From the NCBI GenBank assembly GCA_037954665.1, contig JBBMOL010000204.1, positions 310,001 through 374,000 on the forward strand: 64,000 bases of DNA, read 5' to 3'. Below, one piece after another: positions 19,408-30,303 of the stretch (its first letter is position 1; each line of letters starts with the position of its first letter). Position numbers and translations under genes: made by a program. Below the pieces are notes generated by a model. That model was not told where the DNA came from, made no database searches, and was given only the letters and a program-made list of their open reading frames with translations. This stretch comes from Laguncularia racemosa (taxonomy: Eukaryota; Streptophyta; Magnoliopsida; Myrtales; Combretaceae).

Positions 19408-19883
19408 TGTCCTTGCAGAAAAGATTAGTACTAACACAAATATATATATAATTAAACCTCACGATACACTCCCTTACGTGTTTCGCTCAAATGATGATAT
19501 CACACAGTCACTCGTGTATTCTCACAACAATGATGATATCAACTCGCTAATTTCCTCTTCTCAATTCTCTTCGAACTAACCCGACTACACCAATTTCCTT
19601 CTGTGGAATTCAAAACAACTCTAGGGTTCGTAAATTTTCCTCTATTTTTCTATCCGATTTTTTTTTCTCTCTGTTTTTGCTTTTGATCACATTTCTCTTG
19701 TCTTTCTTTTCTTTTCCCTTCTTTTTCTTTTTTGTCGTGATTTTTACTCTCTTTTTTTTTATAGCAATCGCCTAGTAGATATTACACTATCAAAAGACAA
19801 TCAATACTATGAAATTGAATACGATAATTGATATGAACGATTGGAGTTAGGGTTTTTGACAAACCTAAGCTCTGATACCAAAC
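19408..19883 (-). other. CRM leader and primer site (copy 2)
   Basis: Leader of about 460 bp between the primer site (plus AAGCTCTGATACCAAAC, ending 19883) and the gag ATG. The T-rich stretch 19640-19760 is purine-rich on the sense strand. It is nearly the same as 24509-24990. No ORF. Confidence 0.85.
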
Positions 19884-20733
19884 TGATACGAACCATGCCA
19901 ACCCGTGACGAAACCCAATACCAATACGTTCGAAATTCGTTGCCTAAGACGCCCAAACACCTAAAGTGGAAACTGCGACCCGTTGTCTATAAGTGAGACA
20001 AGAACCTTGGTATAAAATGAAGACGCCACAATCGGGATGAAAGACCGATTGATAAGTCGAGATGAACGCCACAAAAATTAATCCGATAAGTTCGATTTAG
20101 TTCTTGAAGAACCAAGAGAGGTGCCTTTCAAAAGTGTTTAATGTTCAAAGATGTAAATTCTTAGTTGTTCTAAACCCTAGGAGCTTTTATACTAGGGTTA
20201 CAATTCGTGAAAAACAAGTCCAAAATGACGTAGCTTAGATAAGTTACGTAAAAACACGAAAACAGAACAAGCTGGCCGGCAGGGGATACACTGCCGTGTA
20301 CACGACCGTATACTTTGGACATGTACTTTTCTGTGCACATTACGGTCACATACACGACCGTGTACTTCTGGTCGTGTATCTTTCTGTGGATTTGCTTGTC
20401 TCCATACACGGCCATGCCTTTTAGCCATGTGTCTAGCCGTGTATGATTCTGTGCAATCTTGGAATTCCTACACGGCCATGCCTTGAACATACACGCCCTC
20501 TTCAACCCGTGTTCGGTGTGATTTGAATAAAAGCAAGGTTCTTCCTATGGTTGTTCCAATCCGTTCCAACTTCATGATTGCTCCAATCCTTTCCAGCTTC
20601 AAGGACAACCTTTATCAACCCGTTAAGTGCATCCTTGAATCGCTTCACTTGATTTCTTGTGATCGGTCCAGGCGGCACTTCAAGAGGATCCACATTTCTT
20701 CTTTCGGCTTGGCTTTCATCATGGATCTCATCA
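19884..20733 (-). repeat. CRM LTR-3a, 5' LTR of copy 2, 850 bp
   Basis: TGATACGAACCATGCC to GGATCTCATCA, the same length as LTR-2. Copy 2 with LTR-2 and LTR-3a would be a normal element, but no target duplication is found because both sides continue into other CRM pieces. Confidence 0.9.
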
Positions 20734-22080
20734 TTGACGCCACAATCGGGATGAAAGACCGATTGATAAGTCGGGATGAATGCCACAGAAATCAATCCGA
20801 TAAGTTCGATTTAGTTCTTGAAGAACCAAGAGAGGTGCCTCTCAAAAGTGTTTAATGTTCAAAGATGTAAATTCTTAGTTGTTCTAAACCCTAAGAGCTT
20901 TTATACTAGGGTTACAATTCGTGAAAAATAAGTCTAAAACAATGTAGCTTAGATAAGTTGCGTAAAAACACGAAAACAAAACAAGAAAGCCAGCGGTGTA
21001 AACATGAAGGCCGGCGGCCTTGAAGAGATACACGGCCGTGTACTTCTAGACGTGTATCTTTCTGTGGATTTGCTTGACTCCATACACGGCCGTGCCCTTT
21101 AGACGTGCATCTAGCCGTGTATGATCCTGTGCAATCTTGGAATTCCTACACGACCGTGCCTTGAACATACACGCCCTCTTCAACCCGTGTTCGATGTGAC
21201 TTGTATAAAAGCAAGGGTCTTCCCATGGTTGTTCCAATCCATTCCAACTTCATGATTCCTCCAATCCTTTCCGGCTTCATGGACAACCTTTATTAACCCG
21301 TTAAGTGCTTCCTTGAATCGTTTCGCTTGATTTCTTGTGATCGGTCCAGGCGGCACTTCAAGAGGATCCACATTTCTTCTTCCGGCTTGGCTCTCATCAT
21401 TGATGCCACAATCGGGATGAAAGACTGATTGATAAGTCGGGATGAACGCACGAAATCAATCCGATAAGTTCGATTTAGTTCTTGAAGAACCAAGAGAGGT
21501 GCCTCTCAAAAGTGTTTAATGTTCAAATATGTAAATTCTTAGTTGTTCTAAACCCTAGGAGCTTTTATACTAGGGTTACAATTCGTGAAAAACATGTCCA
21601 AAACAACGTAGCTTAGATAAGTTGCGTAAAAGCACGAAAATAGAACAAGAAAGCCGGCAGTGTAAACATGAAGGCCGGCGGCGTTGGAATGAAGGTCGAC
21701 GGCCTTGAGCTGGCCTTGAAGAGATACACGGCTGTGTACTTCTAGACGTGTATCTTTCTATGGATTTGCTTGACTCCATACACGGCCGTGCCTTTTAGCC
21801 ATGTATCTAGCCGTGTATGATTCTGTGCAATCTTGGAATTCCTACACGGCCGTGCCTTGAACATACACGCCCTCTTCAACCCGTGTTCGGTGTGACTTGT
21901 ATAAAAGCAAGGGTCTTCCCATGGTTGTTCCAATCCTTTCCGACTTCATGGACAACCTTTATCAACCCGTTAAGTGCTTTCTTGAATTGTTTTGCTTGAT
22001 TTCTTGTGATCGGTCCAGGCGACACTTCAAGAGGATCCACATTTCTTCTTCCGGCTTGGCTCTCATCATAGATCTTATCA
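20734..22080 (-). repeat. Two truncated CRM LTRs in tandem
   Basis: After LTR-3a two further LTR copies follow head-to-tail (20734-21399 and 21400-22080). Both start at the same internal point, (TT)GACGCCACAATCGGG or TTGATGCCACAATCGGG, and both end near the LTR edge (CTCTCATCAT, CTTATCA). Each is about 670 bp and lacks the same first ~150 bp. The shared breakpoint means amplification of one junction by unequal exchange. Confidence 0.85.
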
Positions 22081-22128
22081 CTAGATAACATCTAGTATGA
22101 AAGATATTCTCTGTTTTCCTATCTCCTC
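22081..22128 (-). pseudogene. Fused scraps of CRM protease and gag
   Basis: 22081-22113 (CTAGATAACATCTAGTATGA, then AAGATATTCTCTG) matches protease at 18120-18152. 22116-22128 (CCTATCTCCTC) matches gag at 19096-19108. A deletion has joined them. The gag scrap continues at 24203 past the solo Tat-like LTR. Confidence 0.75.
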
Positions 22129-22403
22129 TATAAACACCCCATTTTTGCCCTAGGAATCAATAATAATCAATTTTCAATTTTCTCCATTTTTTTCCAATTT
22201 TTCTTTAATTTAGCAAAAATAATAAAAATATTCAAAAAATAAAAATAAATAGGAAAACATATCAATTTTGAAAAATGATTTTAGAAATGGCAATAATAAA
22301 TAGTAAATAATTTTTACAAATTTTTGAAATTTCAAAAAATACAAAAAAATAAAAAAATCGCATTGCATATATGCAATTTGCGAAATTAGAAAAATCAGGA
22401 AAG

Positions 22404-22480
22404 TGGGCTAGCCCAACTGGTCCAGACCACGGGCTAAGGCGCGTGCAGGGGGGCTCGGTCGCAGGTTCGAATCGCGGGAG
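22404..22480 (+). promoter_or_regulatory. tRNA-like segment with Pol III A and B boxes inside the LTR
   Basis: TAGCCCAACTGG (22409-22420) fits the A box TRGYNNANNNGG, and GGTTCGAATC (22464-22473) fits the B box. Spacing is about 43 bp, as in tRNA genes and SINE heads. It is GC-rich against an AT-rich LTR, so it looks like a captured tRNA-derived head. No clear acceptor stem or T-run terminator was found next to it. Confidence 0.6.
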
Positions 22481-22815
22481 GAGCAGTTTCCGCGTTTTGC
22501 AATTTTTTCACTTATCCAGGACACGTGGCAACATCCGATTGGCTGGAGGGAGCGCACGCGCCGGGCACGTGATCGTCTTCTACCTTGGGTCCGAGATCGC
22601 CGGTGGAAGAGAAAATTCAAATTTCGGCCATTTCGATTCGATTTTTTGCACAAATTGAATAGATCTTCAACAAAAATAAGATAAACATTATCTAATTGGA
22701 ATCAAATCGCAACAAATCAAAGGATTTACACAAATCGGAGTTGGTTTTTTTAATCGAAAGTCCGATTAGCTTCGATTGAAGGAAATCCGAGCTTATCCAG
22801 CTCGGTTTCAAGTGC

Positions 22816-22826
22816 CTATAAATAGG
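22816..22826 (+). promoter_or_regulatory. TATA box of the Tat-like LTR
   Basis: CTATAAATAGG in a GC-balanced stretch, about 45 bp before the ATG-containing exon-like region. It fits the plant consensus TATAAATA and sets + as the transcription strand. Confidence 0.7.
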
Positions 22827-22870
22827 AATCGAAGGGAGGAAGCCAACACACGAATCAGAATTGAGAGAAA

Positions 22871-23145
22871 GTGAGAAAAGAGAGAAAATTAGAGAGCACC
22901 GGAGGAAAACCAAAGCCGCGACCGCCGATCGGAGTTGAACCACCACCAGGAGGCGATCTGGGAGCAAACCACCTCCACCATTGGATTCAGCACCCTCAAG
23001 AAGCTAGGATTCGACACCTCACCCTTTGCAAAAGACCGTCAAAACGTTGTGAACGAGCCCTCTCCGCCGTCGTGTCCGACCGATCCGACTTGACCCGATT
23101 TGACCCGACTGACCCAACCGCGCACGGACCCGGATCCAGGTAAGT
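22871..23145 (+). other. Exon-like ORF ending at a consensus splice donor
   Basis: Downstream of TATA a 90-codon ORF (start MRKERKLESTGGKPKPRPP) runs in unusually GC-rich sequence. Its stop TAA lies within CAG/GTAAGT (23137-23145), a perfect 5' splice site. I do not recognise the peptide. The arrangement suggests a leader exon whose intron begins in the LTR. The ORF itself may be chance. Confidence 0.45.
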
Positions 23146-24202
23146 CGGATTTTCCAGATTTTCTATTTTTTTTCGAATTTTGTTTATTTATTTATTTGTA
23201 TTTATTTGATTTATTATTTGGTAAATTTTTTATTAATTTGTTGGTTATTTATTTATTTATTTAGTTATGTCTTATTTTCAATAAATAGGAAAATGATAGA
23301 AATTAGATTTTTCTAGGATTTAATAATGTAGAAAATAAATAAAATAAAAATAAAAAAAAGAAAAGAATTAATAATAATAATAATGTAGAAAAGTAATAAA
23401 AATATTAGGAAAATAATAATAAGATTTTAGATTTCAAAATAAGATAGATAATAACTTAGGATAAAATTTTTAGCACAAAAATCACAAAAACTTAGAAAAA
23501 CCATAAAAATCATTAAAAAATCATAAAAATCATGAAGATTCATAAAAATTCAAAAAAATGAGTTTTGGCACTTAGAAAAACCATTTTCTCAAAATAAATC
23601 CAAAAATTGATGTTTTCCCTAAAAATCATTTTCAAAAATCAAATTAAAACTTAGGCTTAGATTTTTTCAGAAAAAAATCCCAAAAATGGTAAGAACATAA
23701 ATCAAAAGAGATTTCAAAAACTAAAATTCACAAACAAACTTAAAGTTTTCAGAAAAGTGAACTACGACTTGTTTGATCCTGACTAGCAGGTACGTAGGCA
23801 CCCATTCGGGTCAACCCATAAAATGAAATCAAAAAATCATTTTTTTGAAATAATAAAAAGTAACAGAAACACAATAAAACACATTTCTAAATAAGAACAA
23901 TTTTAGGAGATTAGGTGGTAACCGTAAGGTTTTAATAGGTTAGCCTCTGGACTTAGAAACTCTGGTTTTCCCTTTTCCTCTCTTCATAAAAACGAGAAGA
24001 GGAAATAACGACGACTAGTGGTCCAAATTAAGACTAATCCACTCCTTTAGTCTTAATTCAATATTTCCCAACAACAGTTGGGTGGCGACTCCAAAAATCA
24101 AACGAAATTCCTAACTCAAGTCGATGATCTACATTAGATGAGCATAGGGTCTAGTCTGGATCGGATTAGGAATGGGAATGCAAAAAAAAATTAGACTCGA
24201 CA

Positions 24203-24508
24203 TCCTCTATCTTCCCAATCCCTAGTTCCTCTATTCCCACCACTATATCCACTATAACTCCCGACAGAAGGTTCATCAAATTCATCATCCGACATTTCAT
24301 CTCCACCCCTTTGTACTCTCCTAGAACAACTCTCCCTCTTACGCCCTTGGAAGACGTTTTTAGATTGCTCTACTCTTTGTTCCACCATCTCATGAATTTG
24401 TTCCATGCGCTCTTGAAAAATTCTCTTCATCTCACCCCTCAACGCCTCAATCACTAACCTAGCATTAAACCTTCCCCTCTCACTTTCAGGAGAATGTTAC
24501 CTCGACAT
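24203..24508 (-). pseudogene. CRM gag N-terminus (copy 3), nonsense at codon 4
   Basis: ATG at 24508-24506, then S-R and TAA (24499-24497) where copy 2 has CAA (Gln). Past the stop the frame is the same as copy 2: R-G-E-M-K-R-I-F-Q-E-R-M-E-Q-I-H-E-M-V-E-Q-R and G-G-D-E-M-S-D-D-E-F-D-E-P-S-V-G-S-Y. The gene is cut at 24203 by the solo LTR and has only scraps beyond (22081-22128). Confidence 0.85.
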
Positions 24509-24990
24509 AGTTCCTGCAAAAAAAGATTAGTACTAACACAAATATATATAATTAAGCCTCACGATACGCTCCCTTACGTGTTTCGCTCAAAAGATGATGT
24601 CACATAGTCACTTGTGTATTCTCACAAGCAATGATGATATCAACTCACCAATTCCTCTTCTCAATTCTCTTGGAACTAATCCAAACTACACCAATTCCCT
24701 TCCGTAGAATTCAAAACAACTCTAGGGCTAGAAATGTTTCCTCTTTTTTCTTTCAGATTTTTTTTTGTTGCCTTTGTTTGCTGCTCTTGATCATGTTTCC
24801 CTTTTTTTTGTCGTGATTCTTCCTTTTTTTTTGTAACAAAATTGAATAGTAGGTACTACACTTTCAATAGACAATTAACACTATGAAATTGAATACGCAC
24901 AATTGATATGAACGATTGGAGTTAGGGTTTTGATGTTACCTTCCTCAAACCAAACTGATGGTTTAACAAACCTAGACTCTGATACCAAAC
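24509..24990 (-). other. CRM leader and primer site (copy 3)
   Basis: Leader like 19408-19883, ending with the primer site (plus GACTCTGATACCAAAC, 24975-24990) at the edge of LTR-4. Confidence 0.85.
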
Positions 24991-25921
24991 TGATACGAAA
25001 TCGGTTTGCTCAGATTCCTAACTGATACGAACCACGCCAACGTGTAACGAAACCCAATACCAATACGTTTGGAATTCGCTATCTAAGATGCCAAACACAC
25101 TCAAGTGGAAACCACGACCTGTTGTCTATAAGTTAATATGAAGACGCCACAATCGGGATGAAAGACTGATTGATAAGTCGCGATGAACGCCACAGAATAA
25201 AAATCCGATAAGTTCTAGATTAGTTCTTTAAGGAACCAAGAGAGGAATTTTCTCAAAAGTGTTTTTCAAACTTTAATGTTGTATATTCTATATTCTATTT
25301 GTTCTAAACCCTAGGAGCTTTACATTAGAGTTTACAATTCGAAACAATAAAGCCCCAAAACGACATCACTTCAATAAGTTGCGTAAAAATAAAAAAAACA
25401 AGACATGAAGGTCGGCAGCGTGGGAATGAAGGCCGGCGGCCTTGGAGCCGGCGTTCGAGAAGTACACGACCGGCGTTGGAGATGTACACGATCATGTACT
25501 TCTGGTCATGTATCTTTCTGTGGAAATTGTTGACAACATACACGACCGTGTACTTCTAGTCATGTATCTTTCTGTAGGAATTCTTGACACCATACACGGC
25601 CGTGCCTTTGAGCCGTATATATGACCGTGTATGATTTTGTGTAACCTCTAGACTCCTACACGGTCGTGCCTTGTAAAGACATGCCCTCTTCACCCCGTAT
25701 CTGGTATGACTTGTACAAGAGCAAGGGCATTCCCATGGTTGTTCCAATCCATTCTAGCTTCATGATTGCTCCAATCATTTCCAACTTCATGGACATCCTT
25801 TATCAACCCGTTAAGTGCTTCCTTGAATCGTTTTGCTCGAGTTCTTATGATAGGTCCAAGTGGCATTTCAAGAGGATCCACATTCCATCTTCTGGCTTGG
25901 CTCCCATCATGGTTCTCATCA
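24991..25921 (-). repeat. CRM LTR-4, outer 5' LTR, 931 bp
   Basis: TGATACGAAATCGGTTTGCTC to GGTTCTCATCA, followed by the duplication ATCGA. It is the same subfamily as LTR-1 and the solo LTR at 7927. It shows the uninterrupted NA3 target (GCTCGAGTTCTTATGATAGG, about 25836-25855). Palindrome array 25450-25680. Confidence 0.92.
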
Positions 25922-25926
25922 ATCGA

Positions 25927-26085
25927 CACTTAAACACTTGCTTAGTTGAATTCAATAACTTACTGCTTGGAAGTGTTTAATTATTGCTTCAACTTATTAT
26001 TATTGTAATTGAAGCGTAGCGAAGAGTGTGTTGCATTGGTTGCTTGTTGCACCATAGGTGTACAAGTGTGTGTATGTTGCTGTGG
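25927..26085 (+). other. NA2 leader, middle part
   Basis: Continuation of the NA2 leader after the CRM composite. TGTGG (26081-26085) is the left target copy of NA4; the right copy reads CGTGG (35824-35828). Confidence 0.72.
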
Positions 26086-26305
26086 TGGTAGGAATGAAAA
26101 TCTATCAAGACCTATCATTAGGGCAAGAGCCAAAGGATTTCAAATCTTGGTGATGAGGGCCCATTTTGAGCACAATGATCCCGAAATTATTTGTTTACTA
26201 ACCTCTTTTCCCTTATTCATGTATTGTATATTCCAACAAGCACACTTATCATGCTTTACAGGGCGATGGACAAACTCACTAAGACACAGCTTGTGGGTTA
26301 TCTAT
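26086..26305 (+). repeat. NA4 5' LTR, first part
   Basis: TGGTAGGAATG... to TGTGGGTTATCTAT, broken by NA5 at 26306. It encodes the integrase-tail relic (R-P-I-I-R-A-R-A-K-G-F-Q) in its first 80 bases. Confidence 0.85.
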
Positions 26306-27320
26306 TGATGTGCTCAAAACCAAGTCTAAGCACTTGCAAATGAATCAAAGAAACAAACCCCAACTCACAAACATAAACCGGTTCAATTGGTCTAGAAATT
26401 GCATGAACTCTATTGGAATTTTGTTGAAATCCAAAGGTTCAAAAATGCAATCAACAATCTAACAAGGTTAAACTTCACCAAATAACAACAAATATAAATT
26501 AAATCTACGTGAATTATACCAAGGAGAATAGATCTAATGCCATGATTTTATCCTCTACCAACAATCACCATTCACATCACAAATGATTCCAATATTGATG
26601 ATGATATCAAATACTAAAACAATCAATCTCTTAACATGATATTTGATCACAATTGCAATAACAAATCTGACCAAGAACATCTAAATCAACTCTAGATATG
26701 ACTCACTAGTGATGAAAAGGAAACACAACAAAGAAGGAATTGATATTACTCACAATTGCCCTATGTTGCACTCGCCACAATTTCAACTCTTGGAAATTGA
26801 AATTGATAAGAGAAATTAGATCTAAGGAAACCTTAAGCCCTCTCAGGAAAATGTGAAGTGTATTTTGAAAATTTTTTGCCTCCTCAAACCCTACTATAAG
26901 CAAGTATTTATACTTGCTATCCCTAGGGTTAGAAAATGGTAAAAAATTACAAGTATGCCACTTTTAAGGTGGCTGGTCCTAAATGGAAATTACAATAAAA
27001 ATGAAAGTGCCCCAAAAGAAAATATAACATAAAATTTCTATAAAACAATTACAAAGTACAAAATATTATAAATCTTTGTGAGCCAATGCTTCATAATGGA
27101 AATAATCGTTGCGGGCCTTTGAATGCAAAGCTGATGATGTCCCGTGGCCATCAACTAATGTAGGGCATGTTGGCGTCCCATGGAGAATTATTATTGTACC
27201 TGTAAGATTATTTCTCAAATTCTTATTAGATGAAAAGAAATGACGTAAAGTATGAGTGATTTGGATAATCATCTAAATCGAGTTCTGAAAGTGTCGATGG
27301 TGCCAGAAATTTTCCGATCA
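26306..27320 (-). repeat. NA5 3' LTR
   Basis: TGATGTGCTCAAAACC to TTTTCCGATCA. The polypurine tract follows (plus TCTCCTCGAGCTTC). TATA palindrome near 26898. The U3 end differs from other NA LTRs (TGATCGGAAAATTTC on the minus strand). Confidence 0.9.
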
Positions 27321-27480
27321 TCTCCTCGAGCTTCTGAAAGATTTGCCTTCAAATCTAGACGGTCTTTTCTTGGATTAAAACCTGATGTTTGGAATTGCTT
27401 GTTGGCTGAAAATCTGGAAGATTTATATGTGCTTCTAACTAGTTCCTAGAAAGAACGAACCTTAGACGGAGACAAAGGAG
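27321..27480 (-). pseudogene. NA5 integrase-tail relic
   Basis: Minus strand before the LTR reads D-L-K-A-N-L-S-E-A-R-G-D-D, the integrase C-terminal motif seen in NA3 and NA7. It comes shortly after the end of protease. The 39-bp repeats are absent, which separates G-type from P-type elements. Confidence 0.6.
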
Positions 27481-27870
27481 TCAATAAAATCTAAGTACCA
27501 TCCTTTTGAAACATGTAAGTGTTTCTGAACCCATCATGTAATAGCTTTCTATCAAATAGCCATGGTCGGCCCAGTAGTAAATGAAATGCATACATAAGAA
27601 GCACATCATAGATAATCTCATCACTGTACCGATCTCCTATACTGATTGGTACCATTGCTCGCTGTGTAACTTGCAAACTACCTCAATTGTCCAACCAATG
27701 CACTTTATACGGGTTAGGATTAGAGCTAGTTGTTAATTGTAAGTTTTCTACCAATACAGTAGATATGACATTAGTACAACTACCACTATTAATAAAAAGC
27801 ATACATAGGTTACTTCGAATCTAACAAGGTGTGTGGAACAGATTCTCCCTCTGTATGTCCCTAGTATCTG
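27481..27870 (-). pseudogene. NA5 retropepsin, active-site Asp changed to Asn
   Basis: Minus-strand protease following gag. The active site reads L-F-I-N-S-G-S-C-T-N (about 27800-27775), so the catalytic Asp codon has become AAT (Asn) and the enzyme should be dead. A TAG lies nine codons upstream (H-T-P-C-stop). The C-terminal part (27676-27491) keeps V-P-I-S-I-G-D-R-Y-S-D-E and F-H-L-L-L-G-R-P-W-L-F-D-R-K. Confidence 0.82.
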
Positions 27871-29240
27871 GAGAAATAGTCATAACCCTGTATAACACAT
27901 TAATAGGTAAGTATTTTCCTCCCTTTTTATCCCCATGTGTTTTAGCATTTTCATCATCATAATACTCTTTTAAGGCTAAGGATAGATTTGTAAGCTCGAC
28001 AGTCTCTTCCTCATCATCTTCCTCGTTACCCTCCATGACGGTCATCACCCTTTTATTGGGACACTGTGTAGCTATATGTCTAAATCCCATGCATTTGAAA
28101 TATTTAATCTGGCACATCTTCCTACTGGTTGACCCTTGTACCATCTGTCTCAAATCAGATCCAACTACCTCTTTACCTTTCCTAGAAACATTTTTCTGCT
28201 TTTCTGTAGTAGGGATAACTTTGTCTACAACCCTGAAATGCTCACCTACTCCCTTTGACCCATCCAATTGACCACTAACCCCCATGGGCTTTGTATTAGT
28301 ACTAGGCCTGCTCCTAGTAACCTGGAATGAATAGGATCGCCTCTGTCTTTCCACTTTCAAGGTTGATTGTATTGCCTCATCAAGTGTACTATATCTCTGA
28401 AGCTCAACTACACAAGCTATCTCATACTTCAACCCAGATACAAAACATGCTAGGGTTTGCTCAGGAGGTTCAACTAATCCACATCTGATCACTAGTGTCT
28501 CAAACTCCTATACGTAGTCATCCATTATTTTACCCCCCTGTCTCAATGTTTGGAGACGCATAAATAGCTCTTGCCTGTAGTGTTCCGGTACAAACCTCTT
28601 CCTCAAAACTCGTTTCATGTCTCTCCAAGTGTGTATTTCGGTCTCTCCATCCCTTCGCCTACTAATCGCCATATTTTTCCACCACAAAGCAGCATACCCT
28701 ATGAACTCTACAACTGCAAGACGTAACCTAGAGTCATCATCAATCTCATAACACTTGAAAAGACCCTTAACATTGTCTTCCCAGTCTAGGTAATCATAGA
28801 CCCTTAACATTGTCTTCCCAGTCTAGGTAATCATCGGCGGAACCCCTACCATCAAATGAAGGCATCTATAGCTTCACATACTTTAATCCTCGAGGTAGTC
28901 TAAATTCCCTGTCTGGGTATAGATTAACCCCAAAATTATCATCTCTGTCTTCCCTAAGAGCATGATAATCTCCTTCTACTCTTCTCCCTAAATTTCCTCC
29001 AACTGCCCCTTCTCTCTAGACATTTTGAAGAGCTACTCTAGGTAGTGCCTGAAGGTTTACCACAGGTGGTGGTGGCAATGTCATCCTATCAATCCTTGTT
29101 GCTAATGTAGCAACAATTGTGGTAAGGTCCTGAAGTTGTTCATCTAGAGTTCTTCCACTTGTATTTCGACGACCTGGTCTACTACCCACTTAGCTATTGG
29201 CCTCATTGCCAATGCCCCCATTCACGCTATCATTTGACAG
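27821..29240 (-). pseudogene. NA5 gag, start codon lost and frame broken
   Basis: The expected start reads CTG (29240-29238), followed by S-N-D-S-V-N-G-G, where NA9 has ATG. Gag core (28810-28508): Y-L-D-W-E-D-N-V-K-G-L-F, A-A-L-W-W-K-N, R-V-L-R-K-R-F-V-P-E-H-Y-R, L-Q-T-L-R-Q-G-G-K. Next ORF (28492-27821): L-A-C-F-V-S-G-L-K-Y-E-I-A and the zinc knuckle C-x-x-x-G-F-R-H-I-A-T-Q-C, in which the first Cys pair is damaged (I-K-Y-F-K-C). A 37-bp duplication at 28761-28834 shifts the frame. In intact elements Gag forms the particle. Confidence 0.85.
28761..28834. repeat. 37-bp tandem duplication in NA5 gag
   Basis: AGACCCTTAACATTGTCTTC and the rest of the unit occur twice without a gap (28761-28797, 28798-28834). 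The length is not a multiple of three, so the gag frame is lost here. Confidence 0.93.
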
Positions 29241-30303
29241 GTTTGTGGATGTGATTTATTTGAAGTAAAAATGTAATCTCAAATAATTGTAGCACACTCC
29301 CTTCACTTCACCACATCACAATAATACGTTTAGATAACAACACACACACTTGTACACCCACGGTGCAATAAGTCACCAATGCAACAAATACTTCTTGTCA
29401 CTTCAAGTATAGTAAAATAATTGAAGCACAAATAAATACTTCCAAGTAGTTAAGAAATTAAATTCAATTAACAAGTGTTTAAGTAATGAAACTCAATAAC
29501 TTTCACACTTTAAATGCCTTTTCTTTTTTTTTGAATTTCAAACTTCACTACTTAATTTCCTTTCTTAACCACGGCACACACTCACACTTTAGCCTCAATG
29601 TGTAGCACCTTACTCCACACAACTCCACAAATTCACACCGCCACTCACACCACACATATACACGTTACAACCACTTCAACTACCACTACATACACACAAC
29701 ACTTCACGGTGCAAATTACCTTTCACTCAACATACACCAAAACTCATGCCACGTGCATACACTCTTCACTAATTTTACAAAAACACAACTCCACAACACG
29801 GCAACAAATTCAAATGAACATCCTTAATGCACTTTCCACAAATGGTAAGATTCAATTTCAAATTCAAATGAAATGTAATCAATACCAATCAATAACTACT
29901 TCAAAATTAAGGGATGTATTTGAATTTCAAATGATTTCCTATTTTTCCACTCAAATTCAAATCCAGAAATTGTAATTGACCCTTCCCAATTCTGAAATCA
30001 ACAAAAGTCACACTTCTCTTTTTTACTATAAATTATTGTATTTCCATTTCCACAATCAAACACTAGGAAATGCACTTCTTACTTTTCCTTCCAAGCTCAC
30101 ATCAACAACAAAATGATAAGGATTCACAATTGCCCCACGTCTACAACAACAAGTAGCAACTGCAACTCCTCAACAACACAATCAATTACTTCAATTTCCA
30201 CTTCTTCAATTCAGTTCAAGATGGTAATACAACAACCCTTAATTTTCAAATTCAAATTGTAAGCAATCCCTTCTCACAAACCTTAAGCTTTGATACCAAA
30301 AGA
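29241..30303 (-). other. NA5 leader and primer site
   Basis: About 1 kb non-coding, CACAC-rich on the plus strand. Primer site on plus: GCTTTGATACCAAAAGA ending 30303 (one change from TGGTATCAGAGC). Confidence 0.8.

Larger units (their letters stand above)
22129..24202 (+). repeat. Solo Tat/Ogre-like LTR, 2074 bp, duplication TCCTC
   Basis: TATAAACACCCCATTTTTGC (first TG probably mutated to TA) to AGACTCGACA, flanked by TCCTC (22124-22128, 24203-24207). Empty site at 19100-19115 in gag copy 2. Up to 8 bp match at both sides, so the exact cut may shift by up to three bases. GGGTGGCGACTCC near its end (24081-24093) is typical of Tat-lineage LTR ends. Long AT-rich stretches fill 23150-23760. 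It has TATA, a tRNA-like segment and a splice donor, so it could still act as a promoter. Confidence 0.82.
6897..25921 (-). mobile_element. CRM-like chromovirus composite, about 19 kb
   Basis: Minus-strand chromovirus flanked by the 5-bp duplication ATCGA (6892-6896, 25922-25926). The outer LTRs (LTR-1: 6897-7745 plus 12888-12963, 925 bp; LTR-4: 24991-25921, 931 bp) share a subfamily mark: an extra TGATACGAAATCG... leader and CAACGTGTG. Between them lie two further LTR blocks of another subfamily (CAACCCGTG: LTR-2 at 15382-16231, LTR-3 at 19884-22080). Parts of three internal regions are also present. Every internal region has large deletions in RT. The arrangement is LTR-int-LTR-int-LTR-int-LTR and looks like unequal recombination or nested insertion between two subfamilies. 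The CRM label rests on the pol ORF running into the 3' LTR with a G-P-I-T-R tail; it was not checked by phylogeny. Confidence 0.8.

Noticed and set aside
15382..20733. CRM copy 2 as a simple complete element
   Set aside because: LTR lengths agree, but neither side gives a 5-bp duplication and both sides continue with CRM primer-site or LTR sequence. It is part of a composite.
22404..22480. Functional tRNA gene
   Set aside because: A and B boxes fit, but I cannot fold a proper acceptor stem or anticodon arm, and there is no adjacent T-run. Kept only as a tRNA-like segment.
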